From Gammaproteobacteria bacterium (GTDB lineage: Bacteria; Pseudomonadota; Gammaproteobacteria; HK1): a DNA stretch of 5,652 bases. Of the stretch, positions 1-5,652 are shown one piece after another (the stretch's first letter is position 1; each line of letters begins with the position of its first letter). The translations under genes were made by a program, and so were the position numbers. The notes under the pieces were generated by a model. The model searched no databases. It saw only the letters and a program-made list of their open reading frames with translations, and had not been told where the DNA came from. Location of the stretch: positions 1-5,652 of the forward strand of contig JAGRHX010000321.1 of NCBI GenBank assembly GCA_020444775.1. Direction: 5' to 3'.

Positions 1-119
1 TCGCCAGCGCCGACCTCAACCACGACGGTCTCGACGACCTGATCATCGGTGCCCAGCAGGCCGATCCCAATGGCAACGCGGATGCCGGCAGCGTGTATGT
101 GATCTTTGGGCGCCGCTGA
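1..119 (+). CDS. FG-GAP / integrin-alpha-type repeat protein, C-terminal fragment
   Basis: This is the 3' end of a gene that begins left of the window. The frame is open from base 3 and ends at TGA 117-119, giving 38 residues. It starts with a Ca-binding loop, D-L-N-H-D-G-L-D-D, followed by L-I-I-G-A, then a D-P-N-G-N-A-D-A-G-S turn, and ends V-Y-V-I-F-G-R-R. A D-x-N-x-D-G-x-x-D-L-x-x-G-A loop followed by A-G-x-x-Y-V-x-F-G is the classic FG-GAP blade of integrin-alpha-like beta-propellers, which are usually secreted or surface proteins in bacteria. The protein stops right after the F-G strand, so it carries no C-terminal tag like that of the two minus-strand propellers. It therefore belongs to a different subtype. 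The family call is firm; the function and total length cannot be known from this piece. Confidence 0.85.
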   Translation, partial: ASADLNHDGLDDLIIGAQQADPNGNADAGSVYVIFGRR

Positions 120-147
120 GCGCAATGGGGGTCGAGGTAATGGTCAC

Positions 148-177
148 CGGATCCAGGTTGGAGGAACCGGGGATCCG
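148..177 (+). other. Stem-loop downstream of the FG-GAP gene, possible terminator
   Basis: Arms CGGATCC (148-154) and GGATCCG (171-177) are perfectly complementary. Inside them GGTT (156-159) pairs with AACC (165-168) around a GGAGG loop, leaving an A/GG internal mismatch. The hairpin has 11 base pairs and begins 28 bases after the stop codon at 119. That position suits a transcription end or an mRNA 3' stabiliser for the FG-GAP gene. No T-run follows on either side, so it is not a canonical Rho-independent terminator. The structure is seen directly; the role is inferred. Confidence 0.35.
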
Positions 178-388
178 CGTGTCGACGCATAGCGCGGGCG
201 CCGGCGACCGGTTTGGAGATCCCTTGCTCCTTTACGCCGCCTTCGGCACGCGTCCGCCGCGACTGGCTCGGCTGGCACCGTGGTCATGGCTCGGTCGGCG
301 CGGGCGCGGAAGCGCAGGGCGTCGGGGAAGCACCCGTAGCCGGGCCAGCGGAGAGCGGAACGGCGTCGACGACCGCTGCGTGCACGCG

Positions 389-595
389 TCATTTGCCGTG
401 CAGGCACTTGAAGGATCCTGTTTTCTCGTTGATCCCGCGCGAGCCTGAGGATGCCGGCGAGCACAGGTCGAGGAACATCGAGTTCCGCAGCGCGTTCTCG
501 ATTTGGGCAGTGAAGTCGGTGGCGGTCGCCTGTCGATGGCGATCGCGGAAGATCGTCGCAAGCTGTTCGGGGATCGCGTCGAGCGCCGAGTTACG
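389..595 (-). pseudogene. Coding-like remnant without a start, unidentified
   Basis: A minus-strand frame ending at TGA (389-391) reads R-N-S-A-L-D-A-I-P-E-Q-L and continues through T-D-F-T-A-Q-I-E-N-A-L-R-N-S-M-F-L-D-L to a terminal C-L-H-G-K. Hand-counting its 68 codons gives about 56% GC at position 1, 50% at position 2 and 79% at position 3. That gradient is typical of real genes in GC-rich genomes, and the composition resembles a folded protein. No suitable start codon or ribosome binding site precedes it. The frame stays open further upstream, but its residues there become Arg/Pro-rich and a stop is met near 695. I infer a decayed 3' gene fragment. I do not recognise the family, and it may be a chance pattern. 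Confidence 0.3.
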
Positions 596-826
596 CCCGA
601 CGCTGGCTGGCCGGTACGCGACGGGCCTGCGCCGGCGATGCCCGGTCGCCCCAGGATCGGTCGCGATGGCTGCAGCGGGTGAAGGTCCTGGACGGCTACC
701 AATCGCTCAGGACGCAGGCTTCCCGCGTGCGACCGGGTATCTCGAGGCCCATGCGCGGCGATAGCCACTTTCAGCCGCGTACGCGAACCGGGTGGTCGGG
801 CAGGCTGCGCGTCGAATCGCCCGTTT

Positions 827-867
827 CCCGCAGCCAGTCGAGACTGGCTCTCGCGCGAGATCGCGGG
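827..867. repeat. Nested and back-to-back palindromes
   Basis: AGCCAGTC (832-839) and GACTGGCT (842-849) are perfect inverted repeats separated by only two bases. They are followed at once by the perfect 12-base palindrome TCTCGCGCGAGA (849-860). Both are bracketed by CCCGC (827-831) and GCGGG (863-867), which can pair as an outer stem, so a Y-shaped fold with two hairpins is possible. CGCGA/TCGCG (854-858 and 861-865) offers an alternative pairing. The element lies in non-coding DNA about 155 bases before the YidD-like gene. It could be a REP-like repeat, an operator or a structured RNA. The palindromes are certain; the role is unknown. Confidence 0.5.
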
Positions 868-955
868 TTCTTTCGTGCCCACTCGAAACAGCCGCTGGCC
901 CCGCTCGCTTCTACCGTTCGGGATAGGCCCGATAGAACACCTCGGCAATCGCGTT

Positions 956-970
956 CCTCGATCGAGGGGG
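956..970 (+). promoter_or_regulatory. Palindrome overlapping a purine-rich SD-like run before the YidD-like gene
   Basis: CCTCGATCGAGG (956-967) is a perfect 12-base palindrome. Its right half forms part of GAGGGGG (964-970), the only Shine-Dalgarno-like run upstream of the YidD-like frame. In RNA, CCTC could pair with GAGG around a GATC loop and cover this site. The run lies four bases before an in-frame TTG at 975, but about 52 bases before the preferred ATG at 1023. If it works as a ribosome binding site it therefore supports the longer start. No clear -35/-10 promoter pair was found. Confidence 0.3.
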
Positions 971-1022
971 TGAGTTGAGGCTATGCTTGCGGTTGTCGAC
1001 AGCTTTCCCTGCGTGGTTTCCC

Positions 1023-1358
1023 ATGCGTCGTGCAGTTGCGCTCGGCATTGATCTCTACCAGCGTCATCTGTCCCCGCTGAAGGGCTACACCTGTGCGCAC
1101 GGCCACCTCCACGGGCGCGGTTCCTGTTCCGGTTTCGCCAGGCGCATGGTTCTGAGACGGGGCGTGTTGCGCCTGGTTCCGCTGCTGCGACTGCGCTTCA
1201 TCGCATGCCGCCGCGCATTCATCGTCCTGTCCACCGTCCAGCCGCCCGCCAAAGGCGATGACGGCAAGGCGCCGGACGATGCCCCCCATGATGAAGAAAT
1301 CGATTCCTGCGCCATCAATGCGATAATCGCAGGTTGCTGTTCGCTGGTCCCCTGGTAG
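1023..1358 (+). CDS. Divergent YidD-like protein (membrane protein insertion efficiency factor family)
   Basis: The 111-residue product resembles YidD (PF01809), a small membrane-associated protein that assists YidC-dependent insertion of inner-membrane proteins. Family landmarks are visible: L-Y-Q-R-H-L-S-P-L-K-G at residues 11-21, Cys24, S-C-S-G-F-A-R-R at 34-41 (the usual T-C-S-x-Y segment), a Gly/Leu/Arg-rich helix at 43-60, and Cys62 where canonical YidD has C-H-P. The loop between the first two Cys is about ten residues instead of five, and C-H-P is replaced by C-R-R. An acidic linker (79-94) leads to a tail with Cys96 and Cys105-Cys106. ATG 1023 is chosen because family members start about ten residues before Y-Q. 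It lacks an SD, and TTG 975 would add 16 residues behind a GAGGGGG run. Canonical yidD sits between rnpA and yidC; this copy does not, so it looks like a stand-alone paralogue. Family assignment is fairly sure; function is inferred. Confidence 0.75.
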   Translation: MRRAVALGIDLYQRHLSPLKGYTCAHGHLHGRGSCSGFARRMVLRRGVLRLVPLLRLRFIACRRAFIVLSTVQPPAKGDDGKAPDDAPHDEEIDSCAINAIIAGCCSLVPW

Positions 1359-1487
1359 CCACGGGCCCGCGTGCTGCGTCGAATCGAGCTCTGCGCGCCT
1401 GTAGTGAGACGCCGTCGTCGCGGCAAGGACGGGACGGGTATCAGGCAGATCACGATTTGGTGCTCGCGTGAATCGAACAGAGGATCG
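1359..1487. other. Convergent intergenic gap
   Basis: The plus-strand YidD-like gene and the minus-strand propeller gene end facing each other, 129 bases apart. A shared bidirectional terminator would be expected, but I see only weak stems: CACG/CGTG at 1360-1363 and 1370-1373, and GACG/CGTC within the GACGCCGTCGTC stretch around 1407-1418. Neither is followed by a T-run. Termination may be Rho-dependent. Confidence 0.4.
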
Positions 1488-3635
1488 CTAAGGGGCCTCG
1501 AAAGAGTCGGAGAAAATACTGTCGCTCAGATCGAGTCGGTGACGGAAAAGAGCGGCTTGCGTGCCGCTCGCGACGAGCCACGAGGCGTTGTTCGTGGCGG
1601 ATACCGACAGCTTGGAACCTGCCTCTGGAAATGGAGCGAGATACTCCGTCACGGCGCGAACATTTCCGGACTCTCCATCGACGAAGGCCACGGAATCCGC
1701 AGCCTCAACGAACAATGTGTGCAGGTCGCCACCGGCTGCAACTACATCGCGCAATGGTGCGGGCAGGGTGAAGCTCCTAGCGTAGGCCTGGGTCTTGGCG
1801 TTGTAGAACGTGACCGCACCCCCTCCAAGGAATACACCGAGCTCAGGTCCGGAAACTCCATTGGGAACGTAAACGGCGCCATCGTTCGCGGCCGCAATGA
1901 CCCAAGTGAGGAGGCCATTCTGACTGTTGTACGCCCGCAGGCTTTCAGGCAAGACCGCCACCAGCTCCTTGCCCTGGAGTCCGCTCGGCGGGTCGGCAAT
2001 GACTACACCGTTGATGGTGCTGAATCCACTGCCCATTGCCACCGAAGTCCATAGCGAGGCGCCATCCACTCCCGAAAACACCTGCAACAGGGCGCCACTT
2101 GCGCCAGTCGTCGAGGGCTGCGTAGCGACCACGAAATCCTGCACGCCGTCGTTGTTGTAGTCGAGCAGCGCCAGACCTTTCACGTTTCGCGACATCATCG
2201 GCCCGGAACTGTAATAACCGATCTGCAGGGACACTAGCCGGGTAACGCCATTGACCACAGTTATCCGGCCGTCGTAAACCGATGTGCCCGCCAAAACGAT
2301 GTCCATTCCCGGCGAACCGACATGCGGTACGAGCTTGATCTCGGATACCGCAATATAGAAAGGATCGTTGGCGTTGCCGATCTGGCCGGGACCGCGCCAC
2401 TCTTCCTCTCCCGTCTCCATGTCGAAAATGGCTACACGCCCGTTCGATGCATACGGGTTCGTGGCAACGACGAGATCCACGCGCCCGTCCCCGTCGACAT
2501 CCCCCTGGGCTGAGACGACGAATGGTCCATCGGTCGGGAAGAACTGCCACGAAACGGCCCCGCTCTGTCCGTTGGCGACGGTCAGAAGGGGATCGTTCGT
2601 AAATGAATAGGCCTCGGCACTGGCAAAGGCGATGTCCGAGATTCCATCGGCGTCGACATCCGCGCTTGCGATGGCATTGACGCCATAGCCTTCGTTCGGA
2701 AGGGAAAATCTATCCTGATGGGTGATGGTGTCGACGACATGCACCGAGCCCCACTGGCCGTCTCCATAGAGGATGACATCGCGGCCGCTGCTGTCGAGCG
2801 TAGCGGTCGCCACGGCGCCGATGTCCATCGGAGTCGATCCGGTCCAAAGTGGCGACCATGGCGCAGCCCGGAATACGGTGAACTGGTTCCAGTGTGCTGC
2901 GCCAGCCCACTGGGTTCCACCACCGGAAGCAAACCGCCCTGTGGCGAGCCGCGCTCCGAAGCCGTCGATGTATTGCCAGTCCGTGGCGCGGGTCGCGCCA
3001 TCGAGCACCAGGCCGGGAATGCCACCGGCCAGTATCAATTCGAGCGCGGGGTCTGCGTCGAGCTGGGCGAGCGCCAGGTCGGAGTTTCCGCTGGTCGGAT
3101 AATCCCATTCCGGAAGTCCGTCCGTCATCGAATAGGCATAGAGTCCTTCCGACGTGAGCACGACCAAGTCGTCAGCCCCGCTGTTGTCGACATCTTCGAT
3201 CTCGCCAGCGACGGCGCCCGGGATCACGGGGAAGCTCCGGGACTCAGTGAGCGGCCAGCCGGAATAATAGCGCACGCTTCCATTTGCGCCGATCGAAACG
3301 ATGTGCGATTGACCCGCAGAGCTCCACGCAAGCAGTCGAGAGATCCCGCCATCCTCCGGAATCGATCTGGATAGCTTGAATCCCAGCGTGCCATCGCCGA
3401 GTTTGCCAAGGACGAAGAGTACCGGCCCCCCGGCATAGCCGACGAAGGCCAGGTCCTGTACGCCGTCGCCGTCAAGGTCTGCCTTGGCAAATCGGCCCTG
3501 GGCAGCCGAAGCGAGGTAGTCGACACGGTGGCCGAGTTCGCTGAATTGGGGCGTGGGCTCGGCCAGCCCCGTTGCGGCTGTCAAAGTCGAAGCAAGCACC
3601 AGTGGCCACGCAGATTTCCGTCGCCGCATTTTCAT
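1488..3635 (-). CDS. Secreted FG-GAP/VCBS and PQQ-like hybrid beta-propeller protein
   Basis: The product has 715 residues and is predicted to be exported. Residues 1-25 form a signal peptide: K-M-R-R-R-K, a hydrophobic stretch 9-24, and likely cleavage after Ala25. No Cys is present. Ca-binding-type loops occur at 53-61 (D-L-D-G-D-G-V-Q-D), 148-156, 326-334, 379-387 and 492-500, with a degenerate one at 191-199. Between them are G-x-x-x-W turns ending at W177, W363, W413, W529 and W578, as in PQQ/BamB-like propellers. This suggests one or two large propellers filling the mature chain, with no catalytic motif. The C-terminus reads I-F-S-D-S-F-E-A-P. The start is ATG 3635, behind AGGAG with six-base spacing; an upstream in-frame start (3854) would overlap the preceding gene and bury the signal peptide. 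It lies 85 bases downstream of a paralogue on the same strand, so co-transcription is plausible. Architecture is well supported; the ligand and role (adhesion, matrix binding, scaffold) are unknown. Confidence 0.85.
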   Translation of the reverse strand: MKMRRRKSAWPLVLASTLTAATGLAEPTPQFSELGHRVDYLASAAQGRFAKADLDGDGVQDLAFVGYAGGPVLFVLGKLGDGTLGFKLSRSIPEDGGISRLLAWSSAGQSHIVSIGANGSVRYYSGWPLTESRSFPVIPGAVAGEIEDVDNSGADDLVVLTSEGLYAYSMTDGLPEWDYPTSGNSDLALAQLDADPALELILAGGIPGLVLDGATRATDWQYIDGFGARLATGRFASGGGTQWAGAAHWNQFTVFRAAPWSPLWTGSTPMDIGAVATATLDSSGRDVILYGDGQWGSVHVVDTITHQDRFSLPNEGYGVNAIASADVDADGISDIAFASAEAYSFTNDPLLTVANGQSGAVSWQFFPTDGPFVVSAQGDVDGDGRVDLVVATNPYASNGRVAIFDMETGEEEWRGPGQIGNANDPFYIAVSEIKLVPHVGSPGMDIVLAGTSVYDGRITVVNGVTRLVSLQIGYYSSGPMMSRNVKGLALLDYNNDGVQDFVVATQPSTTGASGALLQVFSGVDGASLWTSVAMGSGFSTINGVVIADPPSGLQGKELVAVLPESLRAYNSQNGLLTWVIAAANDGAVYVPNGVSGPELGVFLGGGAVTFYNAKTQAYARSFTLPAPLRDVVAAGGDLHTLFVEAADSVAFVDGESGNVRAVTEYLAPFPEAGSKLSVSATNNASWLVASGTQAALFRHRLDLSDSIFSDSFEAP

Positions 3636-3641
3636 TCGAAG

Positions 3642-3646
3642 CTCCT
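3642..3646 (-). promoter_or_regulatory. Shine-Dalgarno site deciding the start of the 715-residue propeller
   Basis: On the minus strand AGGAG lies six bases before ATG 3635. The start is followed at once by a basic, then hydrophobic, signal-peptide sequence. A second in-frame ATG at 3629 has twelve-base spacing and is less likely. This site argues against the longer open frame reaching 3854, whose extra 73 residues are Arg/Ser-rich and antisense-like and overlap the end of the neighbouring gene. Confidence 0.7.
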
Positions 3647-3696
3647 GAAGGCATTCAAACCGGACTTGCCGGCACACAATATTAGTACCAGCGTGT

Positions 3697-3715
3697 CCCG
3701 CGATCCGTGATCGGG
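3697..3715 (-). other. Weak stem-loop between the two propeller genes
   Basis: On the minus strand CCCGATC pairs with GATCGCGGG around an ACG loop, with a two-base bulge (seven base pairs). It lies five bases after the stop codon of the upstream paralogue in the 85-base gap. No T-run follows, so strong termination is unlikely. It may be a partial attenuator or mRNA-processing/stability hairpin, or chance. I saw no convincing promoter for the downstream gene in the gap. Confidence 0.25.
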
Positions 3716-3720
3716 ATGGT

Positions 3721-5652
3721 TCATTCGAATGCGGCGGAGAAGATGTGGTCGATGTCCAGGCTGTGCCGATAAAGGGCGGCCCGTGATGCACTGGCGAGGA
3801 TGACCGAGTGAGCGTCCTGCTGCGACACTGAAAGCTGCGTCCCGCGATCGGCAAAAGCCCCCAGATTGTCGGTTTCCGCCCTGGTCACCCCACTTACGCC
3901 ATCCAGGTACGCGAGCTTGTTTCCGGCAGCGGCAACCAGTTGATGCACGTCTCCCCCAATTGAGAGCAAGGCACTGACCGGCGCGGGCAGGGCGAAACTG
4001 CGCAGATATACCCGCGAAGTTGCGTCGTAGAACGTCAGGGCTCCCTCGTTCAGGAAAACGGCGAATTCCGGCCCGTTCACGCCATTTGGCAGATACAGGG
4101 CGCCGCTATTTGTCGCAGCGAGTATCCAGTCGAGCAAGCCGTTTTGAAGGTTCACCGCCCGGAGGCCATTCGACATGACGGCGACCATGTCCATTTCGCC
4201 GGCGACTGCGCCGGGAACGACGAGGACGTCCGATATGGCGCCTGCACCCGCGCCAAACGAACTCGTGCTCCACAACAGCGCACCATCGATGCGCGAGAAA
4301 ATCTGAATGAGTGCCAATGGTGGAGCAGAATTCGTCGGCGACGAAGCGACCACGAAGTCGTCGATCCCATCGTCGTCGTAATCGAACAAGGACAAGCCGA
4401 CGATCTGACGCGATTTCAAGGGCCCAGTCGCGTACTGACCAATCTGCAGGGTCGTCTGCAGGGAGACGCCGTCGACGACGAAGATTCGGCCATCGTCATT
4501 TTGGGTTCCCGCCAGGATGATATCCATGCCCGGGGAGCCGGGGCGAGGTAGCAGATGAATGCTAGCGGCCGAAACGTTGATCGGAGCATTTCCGGCCAGC
4601 GGCGTTGGGGGGCTGCGCCATTCGGAAAGACCGGTTGCCGCGTCGAAAATCTCGATGGTGCCCTCGGACCCGAAGACTCCGGGTGCGGCGGCGACCAGTT
4701 CGGTGCTGCCATCGCCGTTGATATCACCCAAGGCGGTCGTGAGAAACGGGTTTGAGGCCGGATAGAACCGCCATTTCAGGAATCCACCCTGACTGTCCCC
4801 GACGGTAATCAGGGGTTCGGTCTGCGTCGCGGTCGTTGCTGCGAAGACGATCTCGGCGTGTCCGTCGCCGTCGATATCCGCACCTGCGACTGCGTTGATG
4901 CCCCAGGCGCCATTCGGGACACTGAACAGCTCGAGGAGTGTAACGGGGTCATAGACATGGACCGAACCCCATTGGTCGTTGGCGGCCAGGATCGCATCGT
5001 GCCCGCTTTCATCGACTTTTGCTGTTGCGATGGCATGGATATACGTCGCGGTCGGGATACTCCCGAGCGGGCCCCAGGGATCGGCGTCGAAGATCGACAG
5101 CAACTGCTGGGTAGTCGTGCCGACCCACTGGATACCACCGGCAGGATCCAGATGGCCCGTGGCTAGCCTGCCACCGAATCCACCGGCGTACTGCCAGTCA
5201 GTTGCCAGGGTTGCACCATCCAGAACGATTCCGGGCGCGGATCCGGCGAGTACTATTTCGAGGGCAGCGTCGGCGTCCAGTTGTGCAAGTGCAAGATCAT
5301 AGTGTCCGGCAAGCGGTTCGTTCCATTTTTGGAGACCGCTGTCGAGGGCATAGGCGGAAACGCTGTTCTGGGTCGCGATGACCAGATCCGCGGTCCCGTC
5401 GGCATCGATGTCACCCACGGCGGCCGCGACTGGATTCGCCGTGACGACAAATGAGCGCTGTTGTTCAAGAGGCCATCCGGCGTAATCCCGGACCGTTCCA
5501 GATTGACCGACCGCAAGTATGTGGGGAGTGCCGTTTGCCGTCCAAGCCAGAGTCCTGGCTGTGATGCCATCATTGTTGACCAGCTTGGCCTGCTTGAATC
5601 CGATGGAGCCATCGGCCAACTTGCCGAGCACGAACAGGACCGATCCTGGCTC
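3721..5652 (-). CDS. FG-GAP/VCBS and PQQ-like hybrid beta-propeller protein, N-terminus outside window
   Basis: The frame is open through the right edge and ends at TGA 3721-3723, showing 643 residues. It is a paralogue of the neighbouring 715-residue protein and aligns from about that protein's residue 69, so roughly 70 residues including any signal peptide are missing. GTG 5631 is internal (the paralogue has the same V-L-F-V-L-G-K-L there) and is not the start. Counting from the edge, Ca-loop motifs lie at 81-89, 259-267, 310-318 and 424-431, with a degenerate one at 124-132. G-x-x-x-W-like turns end at W110, W294, W345, W461 and W509. Landmarks shared with the paralogue include Q-W-G-S-V-H-V, D-G-A-T-x-A-T-D-W-Q-Y and G-S-P-G-M-D-I. 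No Cys is visible. The C-terminus is H-I-F-S-A-A-F-E, a variant of the paralogue's ending. It is probably exported and first in a two-gene unit. The ligand is unknown. Confidence 0.85.
   Translation of the reverse strand, partial: EPGSVLFVLGKLADGSIGFKQAKLVNNDGITARTLAWTANGTPHILAVGQSGTVRDYAGWPLEQQRSFVVTANPVAAAVGDIDADGTADLVIATQNSVSAYALDSGLQKWNEPLAGHYDLALAQLDADAALEIVLAGSAPGIVLDGATLATDWQYAGGFGGRLATGHLDPAGGIQWVGTTTQQLLSIFDADPWGPLGSIPTATYIHAIATAKVDESGHDAILAANDQWGSVHVYDPVTLLELFSVPNGAWGINAVAGADIDGDGHAEIVFAATTATQTEPLITVGDSQGGFLKWRFYPASNPFLTTALGDINGDGSTELVAAAPGVFGSEGTIEIFDAATGLSEWRSPPTPLAGNAPINVSAASIHLLPRPGSPGMDIILAGTQNDDGRIFVVDGVSLQTTLQIGQYATGPLKSRQIVGLSLFDYDDDGIDDFVVASSPTNSAPPLALIQIFSRIDGALLWSTSSFGAGAGAISDVLVVPGAVAGEMDMVAVMSNGLRAVNLQNGLLDWILAATNSGALYLPNGVNGPEFAVFLNEGALTFYDATSRVYLRSFALPAPVSALLSIGGDVHQLVAAAGNKLAYLDGVSGVTRAETDNLGAFADRGTQLSVSQQDAHSVILASASRAALYRHSLDIDHIFSAAFE

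Larger units (their letters stand above)
120..974. other. Long region without a convincing intact gene
   Basis: About 855 bases separate the FG-GAP stop codon from the YidD-like gene. Several open frames cross the region on both strands, the longest being about 238 residues at 232-948 on the minus strand. Their products are Arg/Pro/Ser-rich, match no domain I recognise and lack convincing ribosome binding sites, as expected for chance open frames in GC-rich DNA. The region does contain a stem-loop (148-177), a minus-strand segment with coding-like codon use but no start (389-595), and clustered palindromes (827-867, 956-967). I read it as a degraded or non-coding intergenic stretch. I see no tRNA, IS end, CRISPR repeat or recognisable riboswitch. 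Confidence 0.55.

Noticed and set aside
213..764. Plus-strand open frame (about 183 residues)
   Set aside because: Composition is Arg/Ala-rich and domain-less, it has no SD site, and it lies antisense to the better-scoring remnant at 389-595. Chance open frames of this size are common in GC-rich DNA.
232..948. Long minus-strand open frame (about 238 residues) in the gene-poor region
   Set aside because: The product is Arg/Pro/Ser-rich and low in hydrophobic residues, with no recognisable domain or ribosome binding site. Within 389-595 a different minus-strand frame has far more gene-like codon use.
981..1289. Minus-strand open frame (about 102 residues) opposite the YidD-like gene
   Set aside because: Only the plus-strand frame shows family landmarks (Y-Q-R-H-L-S-P, S-C-S); the minus frame is its antisense shadow.
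1360..1373. Possible terminator after the YidD-like gene
   Set aside because: Only a four-base-pair stem (CACG/CGTG) with no T-run; too weak to call.
1371..2054. Plus-strand open frame (about 227 residues) over the 3' end of the 715-residue propeller
   Set aside because: It is antisense to a clear coding sequence with signal peptide, repeats and a paralogue; the frame is a mirror of its codon bias.
2718..3374. Plus-strand open frame (about 218 residues)
   Set aside because: It is antisense to the calcium-loop region of the propeller gene. No SD site and no recognisable domain.
3636..3854. N-terminal extension of the 715-residue propeller to the far upstream start
   Set aside because: It would overlap the C-terminal codons of the neighbouring paralogue, add 73 Arg/Ser-rich residues and bury a good signal peptide. 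AGGAG at ideal spacing supports ATG 3635.
5629..5631. GTG at 5631 as the start of the right-hand propeller gene
   Set aside because: The frame remains open to the window edge and encodes G-S-V-L-F before it, matching the paralogue's G-P-V-L-F, so the true start is outside the window.

Overview
The window reads as high-GC gammaproteobacterial DNA. The best guess is the Xanthomonadales/Lysobacterales (Rhodanobacteraceae- or Wenzhouxiangella-like). This rests on strong GC preference at third codon positions, Cys-free secreted beta-propeller proteins of the FG-GAP/VCBS type, and their C-terminal I-F-S-x-x-F-E ending, which I associate with exported proteins of that group. The taxonomic call is inference; no rRNA or housekeeping marker is present.

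Layout, left to right. Positions 1-119 (+) are the last codons of an integrin-alpha/FG-GAP repeat protein that begins outside the window. Positions 120 to about 975-1022 (roughly 0.9 kb) have no convincing intact gene. This stretch holds a stem-loop 28 bases after the first stop codon, a short coding-like remnant on the minus strand (389-595), and a compact cluster of nested palindromes (827-867). Positions 1023-1358 (+) encode a small, divergent YidD-like protein (membrane protein insertion efficiency factor family). After a 129-base convergent gap, two large minus-strand paralogues fill the rest. The transcription-upstream copy (3721-5652, start beyond the right edge) is followed 85 bases later by a complete 715-residue copy (1488-3635), which has a signal peptide and a good Shine-Dalgarno site.

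The two paralogues are clearly homologous along their shared length: 38 of 49 residues are identical in one hand-counted stretch. Both combine Ca-binding D-x-D-G-D-G-x-x-D loops typical of FG-GAP/VCBS repeats with G-x-x-x-W turns typical of PQQ/BamB-like propeller repeats. They are probably exported, surface-attached or secreted scaffold or adhesion-type proteins of unknown ligand. With the FG-GAP tail at the left edge, three secreted propeller genes lie within about 5.6 kb. The YidD-like gene between them shows no visible functional link to them.

I see no phage, IS, CRISPR, tRNA or rRNA features, and no clear evidence of a new multi-gene system. The most noteworthy items are the tandem hybrid propellers with a shared C-terminal tag, the unusual YidD-like protein with an expanded Cys-Cys loop and a Cys-containing tail, and the palindrome cluster.
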